Shown here: positions 16,430-17,396 of the stretch, piece by piece
Position numbering within the stretch: the stretch's first letter is position 1
How the letters are laid out: each line of letters begins with the position of its first letter
Origin: Chlorobiota bacterium
GTDB taxonomy: Bacteria > Bacteroidota > Ignavibacteria > Kapaibacteriales > NICIL-2
Reading direction: 5' to 3'
DNA length: 17,396 bases
NCBI GenBank assembly: GCA_003695605.1
Contig: RFIK01000156.1
Coordinates: 1-17,396, forward strand
Made by a program: the position numbers and the translations under genes
The notes under the pieces: model-generated
Seen by the model: only the letters and a program-made list of their open reading frames with translations
Told to the model about the DNA's origin: nothing
The model's database searches: none

Positions 16430-16528
16430 CTTGACATTCGCACGCTCGCACGAGGTGCGGGCTACGTTCGTCTTGTCACGTGCAGCAACGTTGAGGTGCT
16501 GCGCTGTGTTCACCTTGGTCAGTGGTAG
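16430..16528 (+). pseudogene. Direct repeat copy B: orphan 3' end of a T9SS cargo gene
   Basis: These 33 codons encode the tail of a T9SS sorting domain (LDIRTLARG, YVRLVT, EVLRCVHLGQW, stop), matching the end of the Asp-box protein at 23 of 32 residues. The frame is closed by a TAA at 16373 and no sorting-domain start (PNP motif) or gene body precedes it, so it is a stub, not a working gene. The stop lies two bases before the nadA ATG, so the nadA translation start region is inside or next to the repeat. Frame and stop are preserved despite 17 base differences. It could be the end of a lost tandem paralogue or the reformed end left by an insertion. Confidence 0.85.
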
Positions 16529-16530
16529 CC

Positions 16531-17396
16531 ATGGAAGAGCGTGATGGGTCGGTTGCACAACTGAGCGATGAAGAGCTCATCGCCGCGATTGCCCGCCTCA
16601 AGCGCGAGAAGAATGCGGTGATCTTGGCGCACTACTACCAGTACTCGGAAATCCAGGACTTAGCCGACTTCATCGGCGATAGCCTCGAGCTTTCCCGCCG
16701 AGCGCAGGAAACAGCTGCAGACGTCATCGTCTTCTGCGGCGTCCACTTTATGGCAGAGACGGCGAAAATTCTCAACCCCAGCAAGCGCGTGCTCATCCCA
16801 GACGTCAATGCAGGATGCTCGCTTGCCGATAGTGCGCCTGCCGACGAATACCGCCGAGTGCGCGAGGAACTCCGCCACCAGTACCCCAACCATGTCGCGA
16901 TAACCTACATCAACTGTAGCGCAGAAGTCAAAGCACTCAGTGACATCATCTGCACAAGCAGCAATGCCGAGCGGATCATCCGCAGTGTGCCGGAGGATGT
17001 GCCAATCCTCTTTGCTCCCGATCGCAACTTAGGCAAATACCTGCAGCGCAAGACAGGCCGGCCTATGATTCTCTGGAATGGCACGTGCATCGTCCACCAG
17101 AGCTTCAGTATTCGCCGCATCGAAGAGCAACGTGCCGAGCATCCCGACGCCGAACTCATCGCCCATCCTGAATGCGAGGATGCCGTCCTCGAGCGGGCAG
17201 ACTTTATTGGCTCGACCAGCGCTCTGCTCCGCTATGTCACCACATCGCCTCGGCAGACGTTTATTGTCGCCACAGAGCCAGGGATCATCCACCAGATGAA
17301 GAAGGCAGCGCCATCGAAGCACTTCATTGCCGCCCTTCCCGAGCAAGAAGGCTGCCGGTGCAGCGAATGCCCCTACATGAAACTCAACACGCTCGA
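16531..17396 (+). CDS. nadA: Quinolinate synthase NadA, 3'-truncated
   Basis: NadA condenses iminoaspartate (from NadB) with dihydroxyacetone phosphate to form quinolinate in de novo NAD synthesis, using a 4Fe-4S cluster. The 288 full codons run off the right edge; perhaps 20-50 residues are missing. Family marks: ILAHYYQYSEIQDLADFIGDS (from residue 31 on), FCGVHFMAETAKIL (68-81), PDVNAGCSLAD (90-100), YINCSAEVKALSD (126-138), WNGTCIVH (182-189), AHPEC (211-215) and GCRCSECPYMKLNTL at the end. By family alignment the cluster ligands should be Cys96, Cys186 and Cys280, all present. The ATG at 16531 follows the orphan repeat stop by two bases and no strong ribosome-binding site is seen. No nadB or nadC is in view. 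Confidence 0.96.
   Translation, partial: MEERDGSVAQLSDEELIAAIARLKREKNAVILAHYYQYSEIQDLADFIGDSLELSRRAQETAADVIVFCGVHFMAETAKILNPSKRVLIPDVNAGCSLADSAPADEYRRVREELRHQYPNHVAITYINCSAEVKALSDIICTSSNAERIIRSVPEDVPILFAPDRNLGKYLQRKTGRPMILWNGTCIVHQSFSIRRIEEQRAEHPDAELIAHPECEDAVLERADFIGSTSALLRYVTTSPRQTFIVATEPGIIHQMKKAAPSKHFIAALPEQEGCRCSECPYMKLNTL

Noticed and set aside
1..17396. CRISPR arrays, insertion sequences, tmRNA, rRNA or riboswitches
   Set aside because: I looked for regular short repeats, transposase motifs, terminal inverted repeats and known RNA folds and saw none besides the tRNA-His; the only sizeable repeat is the 99-base pair.

Overview
The window reads as a piece of bacterial chromosome from the Bacteroidota/Chlorobiota side of the FCB group, with moderately high GC (about 55-58% by eye). 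The evidence is two secreted proteins that end in type IX secretion (T9SS) C-terminal sorting domains, an anti-sigma factor fused to an outer-membrane barrel, and two exact matches to the Bacteroidota-type -7 promoter element TAnnTTTG at sensible places. A Kapabacteria- or Ignavibacteria-like lineage would fit, but I cannot name a species from sequence alone.

Layout. Positions 2-3466 (+) hold an AddA-type helicase-nuclease cut off at the left edge. Next, 3525-4939 (+) is a two-gene operon: an ATP-grasp enzyme whose stop overlaps the start of smpB. Convergent to it on the minus strand is one block read from right to left: ECF sigma factor (7498-6908), anti-sigma/outer-membrane barrel fusion (6911-5727), small lipoprotein (5716-5039) and tRNA-His(GTG) (5016-4942). 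Divergent from the sigma gene is a 748-residue T9SS cargo protein (7670-9916, +) that ends at a strong hairpin terminator. Then comes holA on the minus strand (11100-10015). Divergent from holA is a second T9SS cargo protein with six Asp-box repeats (11210-14056, +). After it lie a gene-free stretch, a single-chain DUF262/DUF1524 (GmrSD-type) defence gene (14413-16209, +), a second gene-free stretch, and nadA (16531 to the right edge, +).

Most interesting points. First, the DUF262 segment is bracketed by imperfect direct repeats. The last 99 bases of the Asp-box T9SS gene (13958-14056), stop codon included, recur at 16430-16528, two bases before the nadA start, with 82 of 99 positions identical by my count. 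The second copy has no gene body in front of it. This looks like either insertion of a defence cassette at the 3' end of a T9SS cargo gene, or the stub of a decayed second cargo gene. Second, the anti-sigma protein appears to span the whole envelope in one chain: cytoplasmic anti-sigma domain, inner-membrane helix, about 120 residues of Pro/Gln/Thr-rich linker, then a barrel-like domain ending in Phe. It could read outer-membrane state directly to its sigma factor.

How the parts relate. AddA, holA, smpB, tRNA-His and nadA are housekeeping functions (repair, replication, ribosome rescue, translation, NAD synthesis). The sigma/anti-sigma/lipoprotein block and the two T9SS proteins concern the envelope and surface, and the DUF262 gene is the one likely accessory or defence gene.
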